In this document: positions 16,813 through 26,127 of the stretch, one piece after another
Layout of the letters: every line of letters starts with the position of its first letter
Numbering within the stretch: position 1 is the first letter of the stretch
NCBI GenBank assembly: GCA_027854065.1
Contig: JAQGEF010000002.1
Coordinates: forward strand, 124,001 to 188,000
Origin: Polluticaenibacter yanchengensis
Lineage (GTDB): Bacteria > Bacteroidota > Bacteroidia > Chitinophagales > Chitinophagaceae
Direction of reading: 5' to 3'
Length of the DNA: 64,000 bases
The notes under the pieces: model-generated
What the model saw: the letters and a program-made list of their open reading frames with translations, nothing else
Told to the model about the DNA's origin: nothing
Database searches by the model: none
Program-made: the position numbers and the translations under genes

Positions 16813-17292
16813 TTATTTATTGAGGAATTCAAGGCGGATAATAGCGGATTTGTCCAGGGTCACGATTAATACATCTTTTCCGGTATCACTGCTTTTTACT
16901 TTTATCTTCCGGGCTATAGATTGATCCATAAAGCCTTTTCCAATAAGGCCTGCTTTATATTTACTATCAAAAATCAGGAAAGGAATCTGGTTCAGCTTTT
17001 CATAGATATTGTCCATAATAGAGTCAGTTCCCTTAGATAAATAGACGGCGGAAAGGCTATTGCCCAAAATGCTCGTCACATATTTCAGATCAAATCCTGT
17101 TAAAGACAGCAATGGCTGGTAAATGGTAGCGCTATTCTGTTTTTCAATTTCTTTCCCCTTTAAATCATCGGGTTTCGATAGAATTAAACTCTGTACCTCT
17201 TTAGGAAAATTGTCAGATAACTGGGCTTTTATCGCAGCAGTATTAAAATGAAAAGTGACAAATACAATGAGGATTCTGAATATTTGATTCAT
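16813..17292 (-). CDS. Secreted hypothetical protein, first gene of the seven-gene run (159 aa)
   Basis: I use the ATG at 17292 (MNQIFRILIVFVTFHFNTAA), which gives a signal peptide; the frame extends 10 codons further to 17322. The mature part has no family signature that I recognise. The C-terminal half reads as beta strands ending VLIVTLDKSAIIRLEFL. As the first gene of the run down to the kinase and regulator, its upstream region (17293-17440) should hold the promoter. Confidence 0.65.
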   Translation of the reverse strand: MNQIFRILIVFVTFHFNTAAIKAQLSDNFPKEVQSLILSKPDDLKGKEIEKQNSATIYQPLLSLTGFDLKYVTSILGNSLSAVYLSKGTDSIMDNIYEKLNQIPFLIFDSKYKAGLIGKGFMDQSIARKIKVKSSDTGKDVLIVTLDKSAIIRLEFLNK

Positions 17293-17440
17293 AGGATAAA
17301 TGTTTATACAAAATTGAATCATATACCAGCCGGTAACAATAGGGATAAATTATCCATTTTATAGGTATTTATAACTATTCAAACAGTTATAGAAAGGGTA
17401 AAGTCACATAGAATCCTTTATATGTATGCGTAAGTAAATG

Positions 17441-17476
17441 AAAAATGGCAGCCAAATTAAATGAGCTGCCATTTTT
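17441..17476. terminator. Hairpin with 12-bp stem
   Basis: AAAAATGGCAGC (17441-17452) and GCTGCCATTTTT (17465-17476) form a perfect 12-bp stem flanked by A and T runs, so it could terminate from either side. It lies between the envelope/kinase run and the RprY-like gene, on the far side of repeat A1 from the latter. Confidence 0.7.
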
Positions 17477-17481
17477 ATATT

Positions 17482-17608
17482 GAGGGTGTCCCTCGTTCCT
17501 CGGGCCGGGCTATCCGCAGTACTCCTCGGCGGCAATAATGGCTTCTTAGCTTCGCTATTCATTGCTGTAAATGCCGCCTGTGGGGTACTTTGCTACTATC
17601 CCTCACCC
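17482..17608 (+). repeat. Extragenic repeat A, copy 1
   Basis: GC-rich palindromic element. GGGCCGGGCTATCCGCAGTA (from 17502) with CTCCTCGGCGGCA, then after about 37 bp TGCCGCCTGTGGGGTACTTT with GCTACTATCCCTCAC. The GGCGGCA and TGCCGCC parts are complementary. The same blocks recur at 58861-59045. Confidence 0.8.
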
Positions 17609-17649
17609 GGTAAGATCCGGATTTCTTCCCCTTTTCTAACTTGTATCAA

Positions 17650-18348
17650 TTATTCTTTTACTACTAATCTGAAACCGTTACCATGAATGTTTACAATTTC
17701 AAGGTTTTCGTCGTCTTTTAAGTATTTACGCAATTTAGCAATGTATACGTCCATACTTCTGCCATTGAAATAGGTATCACTGCCCCAGATTTTCTTTAAC
17801 GCTTTTTCGCGTGGCAGTAAATCATTTTTGTGCTCGGACAGCATGCGTAACAATTCGTTTTCTTTTGGAGAAAGGGTTTGAACAGTTTCTCCAAACTTCA
17901 ATTCACGTAATTTAGGATTGAAATGGAATTTGCCTAAATCAAACTCCATATTTTCATTTTCCTTGGTAAGCTCTTCATTGCGCTTTAAGATCGCTTTAAT
18001 TTTAAGCAATAAAACCTCGCTGTCAAAAGGTTTGGTTATATAGTCATCCGCCCCCAGTTTATAACCGGAGATGATGTCTTCCTTCATTGTTTTTGCACTT
18101 AAAAAGAATAAAGGAACATCGGGATCTACATCTCTTATTTCGCCGGCCAGTGTAAAGCCGTCCATATGCGGCATCATTACGTCCAGCAAGCATAGGTCAA
18201 ACTTCTCACGCTGAAAAGCAGCTAAACCCAAACGGCCGTCCCTTTCCAGTGTGACATCGTACTCATTTAACTCCAAAGTATTCTTTAAAACCTGCCCTAA
18301 GTTAGTATCATCTTCACATAGAAGAATCTTGTATTTTCTACTATCCAT
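17650..18348 (-). CDS. rprY: OmpR/PhoB-family response regulator, RprY-like
   Basis: A 232-residue response regulator. The receiver domain (8-122) has Asp13-Asp14, phospho-acceptor Asp56 (CLLDVMMPHMDGFTL), the FLSAKTMKED switch and the ITKPF lysine. The winged-helix output domain (about 135-230) contains LSPKENELLRMLSEHKNDLL and GRSMDVYIAKLRKYLK. Overall it resembles the Bacteroidota RprY regulator, a chromosomal regulator whose cognate kinase RprX is not adjacent here. It is divergent from relA/spoT, with a 207-bp AT-rich spacer shared by both promoters. The symbol rests on overall resemblance. Confidence 0.85.
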   Translation of the reverse strand: MDSRKYKILLCEDDTNLGQVLKNTLELNEYDVTLERDGRLGLAAFQREKFDLCLLDVMMPHMDGFTLAGEIRDVDPDVPLFFLSAKTMKEDIISGYKLGADDYITKPFDSEVLLLKIKAILKRNEELTKENENMEFDLGKFHFNPKLRELKFGETVQTLSPKENELLRMLSEHKNDLLPREKALKKIWGSDTYFNGRSMDVYIAKLRKYLKDDENLEIVNIHGNGFRLVVKE

Positions 18349-18555
18349 AAATATGTATATTTTTCTTTGTTTTATTTAATATTAAAAATTGCCAGACTTT
18401 GTTTGTGTTAAAAGGAACAGCGAAAATCATGCTATCTTATCTTAAAGATAAGTTTAAACATAACTAAGTTACATATTATTCAAAAAAAACACACTTAAAA
18501 AGTCACAAAAAAAATACAAAATATTAAAGTTAGTTATAAATTCGTATTAAGAGCT

Positions 18556-20817
18556 ATGGTAGAGAACGAAATAAAAAAATACGATTTAACGCCCGAGCAG
18601 GAGAAAAAAGAAATTTTAAGACACTACAGGGCGTTACTGCGCGTACTAAAACCTAAACTAAAAAGCGGCGATAAAGTATTATTGCGCCGGGCATTTGAGA
18701 TATCGGCAGAAGCGCATCAGACCATGCGCCGTAAAAGCGGTGAACCTTATATCCTTCACCCTTTGGCGGTAGCTATGATTTGTGCAGAAGAAATCGGCCT
18801 GGGTGTCAGGAGCAGCATTTGTGCGCTACTACATGATACGGTAGAAGATACTGAAGTAACTTTAGATGATGTGCAGCGTGAGTTTGGCAGTGAGATCGTA
18901 AAAATTGTGGATGGCCTTACCAAAATCAGTAATGTAATTGACAGCAGTTCCAGCCAGCAGGCAGAGAACTTTAAGAAGATACTGATAACCCTGACTAACG
19001 ATCCGCGGGTGATACTGATAAAACTGGCGGACAGGTTGCATAATATGCGCACGCTGGATAGCATGAAGCGTGAAAAGCAATTGAAAATAGCGAGTGAAAC
19101 GGTTTGGGTATATGCACCACTGGCACACAGGATGGGCCTTTATGCTATAAAAACAGAACTGGAAGATTTGTCCATGAAATATCTGGAACCGGATATTTAT
19201 AAGGATATCGCCAAAAAGCTGGCTGAGACCAAACGTGAAAGAAGCCGCTATATTAATGAATTTGTAAGACCCCTTAAAGAAAAGCTGGAAGCGGCGAATC
19301 TTAATTTTGAAATTTACGGCCGCCCTAAAAGCATCCATTCCATCTGGAATAAAATAAAAAAGAAGCACGTTACTTTCGAAGAGGTTTATGATTTATTTGC
19401 TATTAGGGTAATACTTGATTCTGAGCCTCAGAATGAAAAATCGGACTGCTGGAAAGTTTATGGTATTATTACACAGGAGTACCAGCCATCCCCGGAAAGA
19501 TTGCGTGACTGGCTAAGCCGTCCTAAAAGTAATGGTTATGAAGCCTTACATACGACGGTGATGGGCCCGCAGGGTAAATGGGTGGAAGTGCAGGTGCGTA
19601 CGAAGAGGATGAATGAGATAGCGGAAAAGGGCCTGGCAGCACATTATAAATACAAAGAGGGCAGTGGTACGCAAGACCGTTTTGATAAGTGGTTTGAGCA
19701 AATCAGGGATGCGATGAGCAACCAGGATGCTGATAGCATCGATTTCTTAAATGATTTTAAAACCAGTTTCTTAGCCGATGAAATTTATGTGTACACGCCT
19801 AAAGGGGATGTAAGAATGTTGCCTATTGGAAGTACAGCATTGGATTTTGCATTTTCTATACATAGTGCAATCGGCGCAAAAACAATTGGTGCTAAGGTGA
19901 ATCATAAACTGGTTCCAATTAATCATAAGCTTCGTAGTGGTGACCAGATTGAAATTATTACTTCTAAAAAGCAAAAACCAAGTGAGGACTGGCTGAACTC
20001 CGTTATTACGGCTAAAGCGAAATCCAGGATTAAAGATGCTTTAAAGGAGGAAAAAAGAGCAATTGCGGAAGATGGAAAAGCCGCTTTGTTCCGGAAACTT
20101 GAACACATGGGCGCTTCGACCGCTCATTTTAATATTGAAGCGCTGGTATTGCACTTTAAACAAAGCTCGGCACTGGACCTGTATTATAATATCTCGATAA
20201 AGAATATTGATTTAAAGGACCTGAAAGACTTTTTTGTTAATGGCAATAAAATTGAATTAAGAAGAGAAGTTAAGGTTGCCAAAGAAGAGCATAAAAGACA
20301 AATTTTAGAGCAACAGTATGCTAATACAGAAAGAACCCCTGTAAAAGATACGGAACTGGTCATTTTTGGGGAAAGCAGCGATCATATACAATATACTTTA
20401 GCGAATTGTTGTAAACCTATTCCGGGTGATGACGTATTTGGTTTTATAACTGCTACCGAAGGGTTAAAAATACATCGTACCAATTGTAAAAATGCGGCAA
20501 GGTTACTGGCTAACTACGGCCACAGGGTAGTGAAAACGAAATGGGCAAAAAACAAAGAGATTTCTTTCCTTACCGGTCTTAAGATTATCGGTATTGATGA
20601 TGTGGGGATTATCAATAAAATAACAACAATTATAAGCGGGGAACTGAAAATTAATATCAGCGCTTTATCTATTGAAAGTGTAGAGGGGTTGTTTGAGGGA
20701 GATATCAAGGTATTCGTTCACGATAAAGAGGAACTGGATAACCTGGTATCGAGGCTGAAAACAATTTCGGGTATAGAAAGTGTGGAGCGATATGAATTAG
20801 ATGATATTACTTCTTAG
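18556..20817 (+). CDS. Bifunctional (p)ppGpp synthetase/hydrolase (RelA/SpoT)
   Basis: A stringent-response enzyme of 753 residues, the usual length for a long RSH protein. The HD hydrolase domain (about 45-200) keeps its metal and catalytic residues: HPLAVA near 68, His93-Asp94 with Glu97-Asp98 (HDTVEDTEV) and LADRLHNMRTL. The synthetase domain (about 240-360) has YGRPKSIHSIWNKI and NGYEALHTTV. TGS (about 395-460, IYVYTPKGDVRMLPIGSTAL), a zinc-finger-like region (TLANCCKPIPGDDVFGFI) and a C-terminal ACT domain (from about 670, IGIDDVGIINKITTIISGE) follow. Intact HD residues suggest it both makes and degrades (p)ppGpp. It is monocistronic and ends at a strong bidirectional hairpin. Confidence 0.97.
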   Translation: MVENEIKKYDLTPEQEKKEILRHYRALLRVLKPKLKSGDKVLLRRAFEISAEAHQTMRRKSGEPYILHPLAVAMICAEEIGLGVRSSICALLHDTVEDTEVTLDDVQREFGSEIVKIVDGLTKISNVIDSSSSQQAENFKKILITLTNDPRVILIKLADRLHNMRTLDSMKREKQLKIASETVWVYAPLAHRMGLYAIKTELEDLSMKYLEPDIYKDIAKKLAETKRERSRYINEFVRPLKEKLEAANLNFEIYGRPKSIHSIWNKIKKKHVTFEEVYDLFAIRVILDSEPQNEKSDCWKVYGIITQEYQPSPERLRDWLSRPKSNGYEALHTTVMGPQGKWVEVQVRTKRMNEIAEKGLAAHYKYKEGSGTQDRFDKWFEQIRDAMSNQDADSIDFLNDFKTSFLADEIYVYTPKGDVRMLPIGSTALDFAFSIHSAIGAKTIGAKVNHKLVPINHKLRSGDQIEIITSKKQKPSEDWLNSVITAKAKSRIKDALKEEKRAIAEDGKAALFRKLEHMGASTAHFNIEALVLHFKQSSALDLYYNISIKNIDLKDLKDFFVNGNKIELRREVKVAKEEHKRQILEQQYANTERTPVKDTELVIFGESSDHIQYTLANCCKPIPGDDVFGFITATEGLKIHRTNCKNAARLLANYGHRVVKTKWAKNKEISFLTGLKIIGIDDVGIINKITTIISGELKINISALSIESVEGLFEGDIKVFVHDKEELDNLVSRLKTISGIESVERYELDDITS

Positions 20818-20841
20818 CAACGATTACCTGAGAAGACAGTT

Positions 20842-20884
20842 ATCAACAAAAAAGGAAGCCATATTAGCTTCCTTTTTTGTTGAT
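20842..20884. terminator. Bidirectional terminator between relA/spoT and the M16 operon
   Basis: A perfect 18-bp stem, ATCAACAAAAAAGGAAGC (20842-20859) and its complement (20867-20884), with a 7-base loop. A and T runs inside the arms suit convergent genes. Confidence 0.88.
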
Positions 20885-20897
20885 CTGCTCAAATTAT

Positions 20898-22955
20898 TTA
20901 TTTGAAACTTTCCTTAGTTAAGCCGCTGTTTACTTTTATTTCGCTTAATACGACTTCCTGTTTCATCTGGCCCATATCCACTACTGTTTTTGTAGCGAAT
21001 TTTACGCCACCATAAGTTTTGAAATCACTGTAGTAAGTATCTACTTTTACAGAACCGGCAGGACCGCCTTCCTGTAATTTAGAACTTTTTACAACGTATC
21101 CATCTGCTTTATCGAAGTATAATTCTTCGAATTTATTTGTTTTTACATCTGTAAATTTTACAACGTACGCTTCTTTACCGTTTACTTTTTCTATACCTGT
21201 AACAGTTGCCTGGTAATCTGGATTGTTATAAAAAGTAAGCTCGGAGAATATGTTGGTTTGAGATTTAAGTTCCGCTTTTGTTCCCTCATCTATTGGCATG
21301 TCATTTCCTTGTTGTTTAAATGCATAAACATCGCCTACTTTAGATTGTTCGAACAATACCATCGGGCCCATTGACACTTTCATTTGGTAAGCATCATTTT
21401 TCAGAACTTTTTGGTCAAAATCAAAAGCCTGGCCCATCATGTTCATTTTGCCTTTGTAGGTAACATCTTTTACTGATTGGTAGTCGCCGTAAGATTTTAA
21501 CGCTTTTTCCAGTAATACTGACGGTGTAACAGACGGGTCTATAGCAGCGGTTTTAGGAGCAGCTACTTCATTGCCATAAAAATCGAAATACTTAACAGGT
21601 CCGATCAACTCCAGGCTTTTGGCGATATCACTGGCTTTACCAACAATGGTAATTAAAGCCGGTGTACCCAGGTATTTCCTGGCTACATCTTTAATATCCG
21701 TAGAAGAAATGGCATAAAGGTTTTTGATATAGTTATTGTAATAATCTGCAGGCAGTTTATTAATAGCTGTATTCAGTGCGAAACGTGCGATAGTAGCAGG
21801 TTGCTCTAAACTTCTGCTGAAACCTCCGCTCACATAGTTTTTGATATTGGTCAATGCAGTGTCCGGTTGCGCCTTGGTGTACATTGCTTCTATTTCTTTC
21901 AGCATTTCCACTAGTGCGCTGTCCGTTTTTTCGTTACGCACCTGGGCCGACGCGCTGAATGAACCTTTTACCCTGCTTGTGTTTAAGCTGGACCCTGCGC
22001 CATAAGTAAAACCATGTTTTTCTCTCAGGTTCTGGTTTAAGTGACTGCTGAAGCCACCACCCAGTACGGTATTCATAAGGCTTGCCGCTAATGCGTCTTT
22101 ACTGTTAGGCTGCAGGTCGAACGTTTTGCTTACCGTAATAACGCTTTGTACACTGTTAGGCCTGTCAACTACTGCTATAAAGTTACCTGTTAATGGTTTT
22201 ACTACCGGTAAGCTTGGAGTGGCGATTGTTTTTGGTTTCCAGCTGCCGAAACTTTTAATAGCTAATGCTTTTGCTTCTGCCAAAGTAATATCCCCTACAA
22301 ATACCAGGTAAGAATTGTTTGGCGCCCAGTTTTTGTTGTAAAAATCTTTTACATCATTAATGGTAATAGAATTGATACTTTCTTCAGTTTCAATTTGTCC
22401 GAAAGGGTGTTTTTTGCCATACATTAATACGGCATTCACTTTTTTGGATATAGCTGAAGGATCATCTTTGGATGATTGTAAACCACTGAGTGCCTGTTTT
22501 TTTAATTTATCTAAATCAGTTTCTTTAAATGCCGGGTTTAAAACCACATTGGTCATAATACCAAACACTTTAGGGAAATTGCTTTTTAAAGAGGATACTG
22601 ATGCGGACAATGCGCCTGTGCTGAAAGAACCTCCAAGGAAATCCACTTCCTCATCTAAAGTGGCTTTATCCATTTTGGCATTGCCATAACGGATCAATTG
22701 CCCGGCAAGATCTGCCAAACCGGCTTTGGAACCTTCGTCTATCGCTAATTTATCGATGGTGAAAGTGGCTGAAACCTGTGGTAATTTTGTATTTCTCACC
22801 ACAATGATCTCTATGCCGTTCGGCATTTTGAATTTTTGAGCTTCAGGTATTTTAATTTCTTTTGCAGCCAAAGGTTTCGGCGCCTTTGTTCTGTCAATCT
22901 GTGCATTTACAGAAAATGCGGTGGCTAATAATATTGTCGAAAATATATATTTCAT
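20898..22955 (-). CDS. M16 family peptidase-like protein lacking the zinc motif
   Basis: A 685-residue exported protein with a signal peptide (1-18) and two M16 domains (about 40-235 and 240-450), then a 220-residue C-terminal extension resembling outer-membrane-lipoprotein-sorting or beta-sandwich folds (YKGKMNMMGQAFDFDQKV; ELYFDKADGYVVKSSKL). The H-x-x-E-H zinc motif expected in the first domain is absent: that position reads GLADLAGQLIRYGNA. The second-domain R/Y pair region (REKHGFTYGAGSSLN) is conserved. This is the non-catalytic partner of the active M16 subunit encoded 38 bp upstream, as in heterodimeric processing peptidases. Confidence 0.92.
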   Translation of the reverse strand: MKYIFSTILLATAFSVNAQIDRTKAPKPLAAKEIKIPEAQKFKMPNGIEIIVVRNTKLPQVSATFTIDKLAIDEGSKAGLADLAGQLIRYGNAKMDKATLDEEVDFLGGSFSTGALSASVSSLKSNFPKVFGIMTNVVLNPAFKETDLDKLKKQALSGLQSSKDDPSAISKKVNAVLMYGKKHPFGQIETEESINSITINDVKDFYNKNWAPNNSYLVFVGDITLAEAKALAIKSFGSWKPKTIATPSLPVVKPLTGNFIAVVDRPNSVQSVITVSKTFDLQPNSKDALAASLMNTVLGGGFSSHLNQNLREKHGFTYGAGSSLNTSRVKGSFSASAQVRNEKTDSALVEMLKEIEAMYTKAQPDTALTNIKNYVSGGFSRSLEQPATIARFALNTAINKLPADYYNNYIKNLYAISSTDIKDVARKYLGTPALITIVGKASDIAKSLELIGPVKYFDFYGNEVAAPKTAAIDPSVTPSVLLEKALKSYGDYQSVKDVTYKGKMNMMGQAFDFDQKVLKNDAYQMKVSMGPMVLFEQSKVGDVYAFKQQGNDMPIDEGTKAELKSQTNIFSELTFYNNPDYQATVTGIEKVNGKEAYVVKFTDVKTNKFEELYFDKADGYVVKSSKLQEGGPAGSVKVDTYYSDFKTYGGVKFATKTVVDMGQMKQEVVLSEIKVNSGLTKESFK

Positions 22956-22993
22956 AACTGTTTTTAAATTGTATTTTTAAGAAAGATCAGGGC

Positions 22994-24322
22994 TTATTTT
23001 TTTGCTTTTGGTACATAATAAAGAACAACGGAGTTATCTTTAGTCAGGTATTTTTTTGCAACTCTAAGCACATCGTCCGGAGTTACTTTTCTGATTTTCT
23101 CAATTTCTGTATTAATTAAATTAGCATCGCCGAAATAGGTTTCGTAGTTAGCAAGGCTTTCTGCAATACCTGCCATAGAGCTATTGGCGGTTACAAACGC
23201 ACGTTCTATCTGGTTCTTTACTTTTTGAAATTCTCTTTCCCCTACTTTATTAGTACTGATGTCAGTTATAATGGAGTCCATTGATTTTTCCAGTGCTTCA
23301 GGTGTTGTGCCCATGCTGGCAATGGCTGCATTGATGAATATGCCGTAATCTTCCAGGTCAAAGGCATTGCTGAATGAGAAAACGGCTTCCTGTTTCTGGT
23401 CTACCAGTATTTTGTTGTAACGGCTACTTGGGCCTCCGCTTAAAATATCTGATAATACACTGAAGGCATAGTAATCGTCAGTACCCTGAGCCGGTGCTCT
23501 GTAACCTTTCATTACCGCCGGTAACTGGATATTGTCTTCTATTACTTTTCTTACTTCGCCACCCAGCGGCGGTTCTACTATCTTAGGGCGCTCGATGGTT
23601 TTGCCTTTAGGGATTGCGGCAAAATATTCCTCGATCATTTTTTTTGTTTCAGGGATATTAATATCGCCTGCAATGCTTAATACGCAGTTATTGGGAATGT
23701 AGAATTTTTTATAAAAGTCTATGAATTCATTTAATTGAGCATTATCTAAATGTTCCATGCTACCGATTGGTAACCAGCGGTAAGGGTGTACTTTAAATGC
23801 TGAACTGAACATATTGGTCATAAAAGAACCGTAAGGCTGGTTATCCATCCTTGTACGCTTTTCTTCTTTTACTACCTGGCGCTGTGTTTCCACCCCGATC
23901 TTGTCGATTTTGGCATGCATTAAACGCTCGCTTTCTAACCATAAACCTAATGGCAACTGGTTTGCCGGGAGCAACTCGTAATAAAAGGTCCTGTCCTGGG
24001 AGGTATTGGCATTATTGTTACCGCCGGCGTTGGTGATGTATTTATCAAATTCGCCGCGTTTAATATTTTCAGAGCCTTCGAATAACAAGTGTTCGAAAAA
24101 ATGCGCGAAACCGGTACGGGAAGTGTCTTCATTTTTACTACCTACATGGTATAATGTACTTACAGCTACTACAGGTACAGAGTTATCCTGATGTAATATT
24201 ACTTTTAAACCATTTGGTAACTGGTACTTTTCAAATTTAATGCTTGGGGCCTGGGCGTATCCAACCTGGGTAATTGCCGTTAAGAAAACGGCAGCCTTAG
24301 CAATCTTTAGTTTAATACTCAT
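22994..24322 (-). CDS. M16 family zinc metallopeptidase, catalytic subunit
   Basis: An exported zinc endopeptidase of 442 residues with a signal peptide (1-23). The inverted zinc motif H-x-x-E-H is His75-Phe-Phe-Glu78-His79 (GFAHFFEHLLFEGS); the third ligand is Glu153 or Glu154 (VVKEEKRTR). The GNNNANTSQDRTFYYELLP block is typical of the family. It is first in an operon with the inactive M16 partner, so the working enzyme is probably a heterodimer in the periplasm that degrades small peptides. The substrate is unknown. Confidence 0.95.
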   Translation of the reverse strand: MSIKLKIAKAAVFLTAITQVGYAQAPSIKFEKYQLPNGLKVILHQDNSVPVVAVSTLYHVGSKNEDTSRTGFAHFFEHLLFEGSENIKRGEFDKYITNAGGNNNANTSQDRTFYYELLPANQLPLGLWLESERLMHAKIDKIGVETQRQVVKEEKRTRMDNQPYGSFMTNMFSSAFKVHPYRWLPIGSMEHLDNAQLNEFIDFYKKFYIPNNCVLSIAGDINIPETKKMIEEYFAAIPKGKTIERPKIVEPPLGGEVRKVIEDNIQLPAVMKGYRAPAQGTDDYYAFSVLSDILSGGPSSRYNKILVDQKQEAVFSFSNAFDLEDYGIFINAAIASMGTTPEALEKSMDSIITDISTNKVGEREFQKVKNQIERAFVTANSSMAGIAESLANYETYFGDANLINTEIEKIRKVTPDDVLRVAKKYLTKDNSVVLYYVPKAKK

Positions 24323-24785
24323 ATATTATTCTGTTTGTATTTTAATATTAAGGTGCAATTTTATTAATAAACTTTGTAAATTATTATGTATTTATGATAA
24401 ACGGTAGAATACACTTATAAAGCGCTGATGGTTTAGTGGTCTGTAAGTTAAAATTAAGCTATATTCTTTTATATTTCCTTTGTAATTAACACGAGGTAAA
24501 TATTTGAGGATTTTCCGTAGTGGCTTTCATCTTTTTCCCGGTTAATTTTTGTAACAGTAGTGCTGTTTCGAAGGCATTATTTATTAATGACGGTTTTATG
24601 GCCGGTGCAATAATGGTTAACTATTTGGCTATTATTGAGCCAAATAGTTACCGGACCTTAAATTTCCCTAATTTCGCGGCCGTTAAAAATGGTTATTACC
24701 GTTTTTGGAATTTTAATATTCTCCTGGTTATTGTTTTTCAATAGATTAAGAAGTGCTTACTTTAATTTACAATATATAAGAACCG
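24323..24785. other. Divergent intergenic region with hairpin
   Basis: No gene. AACTATTTGGCT (24619-24630) and AGCCAAATAGTT (24638-24649) form a perfect 12-bp hairpin inside an AT-rich divergent region. It has no T-run on either side, so an operator or RNA structure is as likely as a terminator. Confidence 0.5.
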
Positions 24786-25904
24786 ATGAAGAAAAGTTTA
24801 GTTTCAGGGTTACTCATCTTAGTATCCTTTTGTGTAAAGGCTCAGGAAAGAGTCAATTTTAATGAAAAGTTCAAAAAAGAGAACCAGGGGAAATACAAGA
24901 TTGTGATCCATGAGGCCAGGGAGCTTTTACAAATAATGATCGCTATTACCAATGTTGGTAAAGAGAACGATGATATGGTCCAGCAGCAGGGGCAATATTA
25001 TAAGGATGTTCTGAGCTATTTTAAACCTTATGAACAAGAGCCGATTATCAAAACGTTTGATTCGTTATTGACAGCCTCTCTTTATAATTATGTATTCCTG
25101 ACAGGTAATGCTATTTCCTATGAGTTTAAGGGAAATAAAATGAAAAAGAATGATGTTTTTATCCTGCCTGCGATGGGTGTAGCAAATGCTACTACAAAGG
25201 TAAATACAGTAGGAACCTACCTGCAAGCCATTGAAAAATTTGCCAAAAAATCAAAATTCAGGACATTCTACAAGGCGCATCAACAGTACTATAACGGGAT
25301 TATTGCGGATTATGAAAAGAATGCGAACCTTGGTAAACAATGGAAATGGTTAGAGAAAAATTTTGAAACTAAAATTAACAGTTATATTATTTTTTGTTCG
25401 CCTTTGGTGAACGGGTTAAACTACACGGGTGAGTATAACAATAATAATTTCAGGCTTATTCATATGAATCTTCCGCCACTGGATAGCTTGCCAAAATTAA
25501 CGGCTATTGAAAATGAACTTTTTAATACGCGGGTAATGTTTACGGAGATCGATCATAATTATGTAAGTGCTCCAACGAAGGCGCATGCTACAGATATAAA
25601 CAGGTTATTTAAGGACCGTTCGGTTTGGACGAATGAAAAAGTGTACGGCATTTCAGCATATCCTAACCCGTTGAAAGTATTTGATGAATATATGACTTAC
25701 GGTGTGTTCCTGTTATTTTGTAAGGATAATTATGATGACAGTACTTTTTCTAAAGTAAGGGGGGAAGTTATCCAGCTGATGACGATGAGGGGCTTTCCTA
25801 AAATGAAGGATTTTACAGATGAGCTTATTAAAACTTACACGGAAAATCCCGGGAAGAAAATAGATGGATGGTACGGGGAATTTTTAAAACAATTTGAGGA
25901 TTAG
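24786..25904 (+). CDS. Secreted protein, DUF4932-like
   Basis: A 372-residue protein with a signal peptide (1-19, MKKSLVSGLLILVSFCVKAQ). The mature part is helical with a central FTEIDHNYVSAPTKAHATDI block (about 258) whose Glu/His pattern recalls DUF4932 proteins, a Bacteroidota family suspected to be metal-dependent hydrolases. I regard that match as tentative. It is a single gene between divergent M16 genes and a convergent hutU. Confidence 0.7.
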   Translation: MKKSLVSGLLILVSFCVKAQERVNFNEKFKKENQGKYKIVIHEARELLQIMIAITNVGKENDDMVQQQGQYYKDVLSYFKPYEQEPIIKTFDSLLTASLYNYVFLTGNAISYEFKGNKMKKNDVFILPAMGVANATTKVNTVGTYLQAIEKFAKKSKFRTFYKAHQQYYNGIIADYEKNANLGKQWKWLEKNFETKINSYIIFCSPLVNGLNYTGEYNNNNFRLIHMNLPPLDSLPKLTAIENELFNTRVMFTEIDHNYVSAPTKAHATDINRLFKDRSVWTNEKVYGISAYPNPLKVFDEYMTYGVFLLFCKDNYDDSTFSKVRGEVIQLMTMRGFPKMKDFTDELIKTYTENPGKKIDGWYGEFLKQFED

Positions 25905-25940
25905 CCTGGCAGATGTTTTAAATAGTAAAATAGAATATCA

Positions 25941-26034
25941 ACCGGTGAAAGGCTGCAGGATACGCAGGGCCTGGTGCGAGCGCAGCGAAGTACCGAACGT
26001 AGTGAGCCCGGAGTAGCCTGAACAAATGCCGGTA
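25941..26034 (+). repeat. Extragenic repeat B, copy 1
   Basis: Bounded by ACCGG and CCGGT. It contains GGCTGCAGGATACGC, GCGAGCGCAGCGAAGTACCG, ACGTAGTGAGCCC and GAACAAATGCCGG. Related copies lie at 43244-43341 and 54066-54155 and, reversed, at 47461-47537. Confidence 0.75.
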
Positions 26035-26080
26035 AAATAATAAATGTTCAGAGCCCCGGAATAAAAACTTTCAACAGAAT

Positions 26081-26120
26081 AAAATGCCCCCAAAAGTTAG
26101 AATCTAATTGGGGGCATTTT
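26081..26120. terminator. Terminator hairpin downstream of hutU
   Basis: AAAATGCCCCCAA (26081-26093) pairs with TTGGGGGCATTTT (26108-26120). A- and T-rich flanks let it serve hutU from the right and the plus-strand gene from the left. Confidence 0.85.
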
Positions 26121-26127
26121 TATTTTA

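Noticed and set aside
24619..24649. Hairpin upstream of the M16 operon as a terminator
   Set aside because: It lies between divergent genes and has no T-run, so termination is unlikely.
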